A stretch of DNA of 64,000 nt from Pelagicoccus albus (lineage in GTDB: Bacteria > Verrucomicrobiota > Verrucomicrobiia > Opitutales > Opitutaceae): the NCBI RefSeq assembly GCF_014230145.1, contig NZ_JACHVC010000005.1, positions 255,501 to 319,500 of the forward strand. The letters run 5' to 3'. Below the pieces are notes generated by a model. It was given only the letters and a program-made list of their open reading frames with translations, was not told where the DNA came from and did no database searches. Within the stretch, counting starts at the first letter, position 1. Every line of letters begins with the position of its first letter. This document shows, one piece after another, positions 63,507 through 64,000 of this stretch. Position numbers and translations under genes: made by a program.

Positions 63507-64000
63507 CACTTCTTTTTTGTTTTGGGCGTTTCTGGCTCCGCGGTTTCTGCGTCTGCTGCAGAATCCGCATCTGGGCTCGTTTGCTCTTCTACAGAGTCAT
63601 TCTCTTCTGAATTTTCAGACGTCTCCTCTGCCGTTGCTTCTGTGGCCTCGCCGTCTTCCTGTTCGACAGTGTCCTCGCCGGAAGTTGGGATCGGACCCTG
63701 GTTTTCGAAGCCGAGGTCGCTGATGGCGGAACCAGTCAGCTTCAATTTGCGAGGCCCATCTGTGATAATGGAGATGCGTCCGTTTCCACGGTCGAGCAAG
63801 ATCTTGTCGTCTGGATTGTAGGTGACTAGACGTCCGCTTGGCTGCACGACTACGGGGTTTCCGGTTAGTACGATGCGTTCTTCGTTTGGTTGAACGACAG
63901 CCTTTTGACAGGTCGCGGTTCGCTCTTCTTGGATAATGCGGACATTACCAGAAGCTATGATTTCTTTGATGGCGCTGAACTTGCCGATCTGGCTTTGCTC
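63506..64000 (-). CDS. lptA: LptA/OstA-like LPS transport protein, 5'-truncated
   Basis: The frame is open to the right edge; 164 C-terminal residues are visible. Repeated beta-jellyroll strands of the OstA/LptA type are seen (IKEIIASGNVRIIQEERTAT, then IVLTGNPVVVQPSGRLVTYN). The last ~55 residues are an unusual acidic Glu/Thr/Ala-rich tail ending PKTKKK. LptA forms the periplasmic bridge for LPS. Its stop overlaps the lptB start, as is typical for the lptA-lptB pair. The signal peptide lies outside the window. Confidence 0.85.
   Translation of the reverse strand, partial: EQSQIGKFSAIKEIIASGNVRIIQEERTATCQKAVVQPNEERIVLTGNPVVVQPSGRLVTYNPDDKILLDRGNGRISIITDGPRKLKLTGSAISDLGFENQGPIPTSGEDTVEQEDGEATEATAEETSENSEENDSVEEQTSPDADSAADAETAEPETPKTKKK

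Overview
The window looks like chromosomal DNA of a marine or aquatic Verrucomicrobiota bacterium, most likely class Opitutae (Puniceicoccales/Opitutales, Pelagicoccus-like). This is inferred from the Opitutae-style TonB receptor N-terminus (an ELSPFEVTAEEDEGY motif), a DUF2231/planctomycete-type cytochrome c protein, a long FG-GAP/ASPIC protein, dense carbohydrate-active enzyme loci and a dnaA-hprK-lptB-lptA housekeeping block. No 16S gene is present, so the placement is not proven. I see no insertion sequence, phage or CRISPR array.

Region A (1-17.7 kb) is a pectin (rhamnogalacturonan I) locus. A leftward operon encodes a Tat-exported PL26-like exo-rhamnogalacturonan lyase, a sodium:solute symporter fused to a periplasmic kelch domain, a GH43-like protein and a CE12 rhamnogalacturonan acetylesterase. 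A divergent rightward set encodes a LacI regulator, an exported GH2 beta-galactosidase, a sialate-O-acetylesterase-like enzyme, an S9-like protein with a degenerate active site and a CE2-like lipoprotein esterase. The inferred scheme is periplasmic deacetylation and lysis, sodium-driven uptake, and cytoplasmic finishing.

Region B (17.7-28 kb) holds a polytopic TPR membrane protein of unknown function, a 1.2-kb-residue-class FG-GAP/ASPIC protein and a very large TonB-dependent receptor, the last two sharing a bidirectional terminator. Region C (28-33.6 kb) is mixed: folE2, tRNA-Pro(GGG), a TetR regulator divergent from a short-chain dehydrogenase with two clear operators, a small unknown gene with a sigma-54 activator bearing a cysteine cluster, and an ECF-type sigma factor without a visible anti-sigma.

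Region D (33.9-51.7 kb) is a second glycan locus: AraC regulator, GH51, a TonB receptor, then a tight rightward run of GH3, GH78, a GPH-type MFS symporter, a NagZ-like GH3, GH30, GH42 and a nucleoside-hydrolase-like protein. None of the hydrolases has a signal peptide, so this locus appears to import intact oligosaccharides or glycosides and dismantle them in the cytoplasm.

Region E (51.7-64 kb) is mainly housekeeping: cytochrome c/DUF2231 protein, VanZ-like protein, double-receiver histidine kinase, ligA, ArsR regulator, SulP transporter, a small conserved-looking hypothetical protein, dnaA with a possible origin-like upstream region, hprK, lptB and a 5'-truncated lptA.
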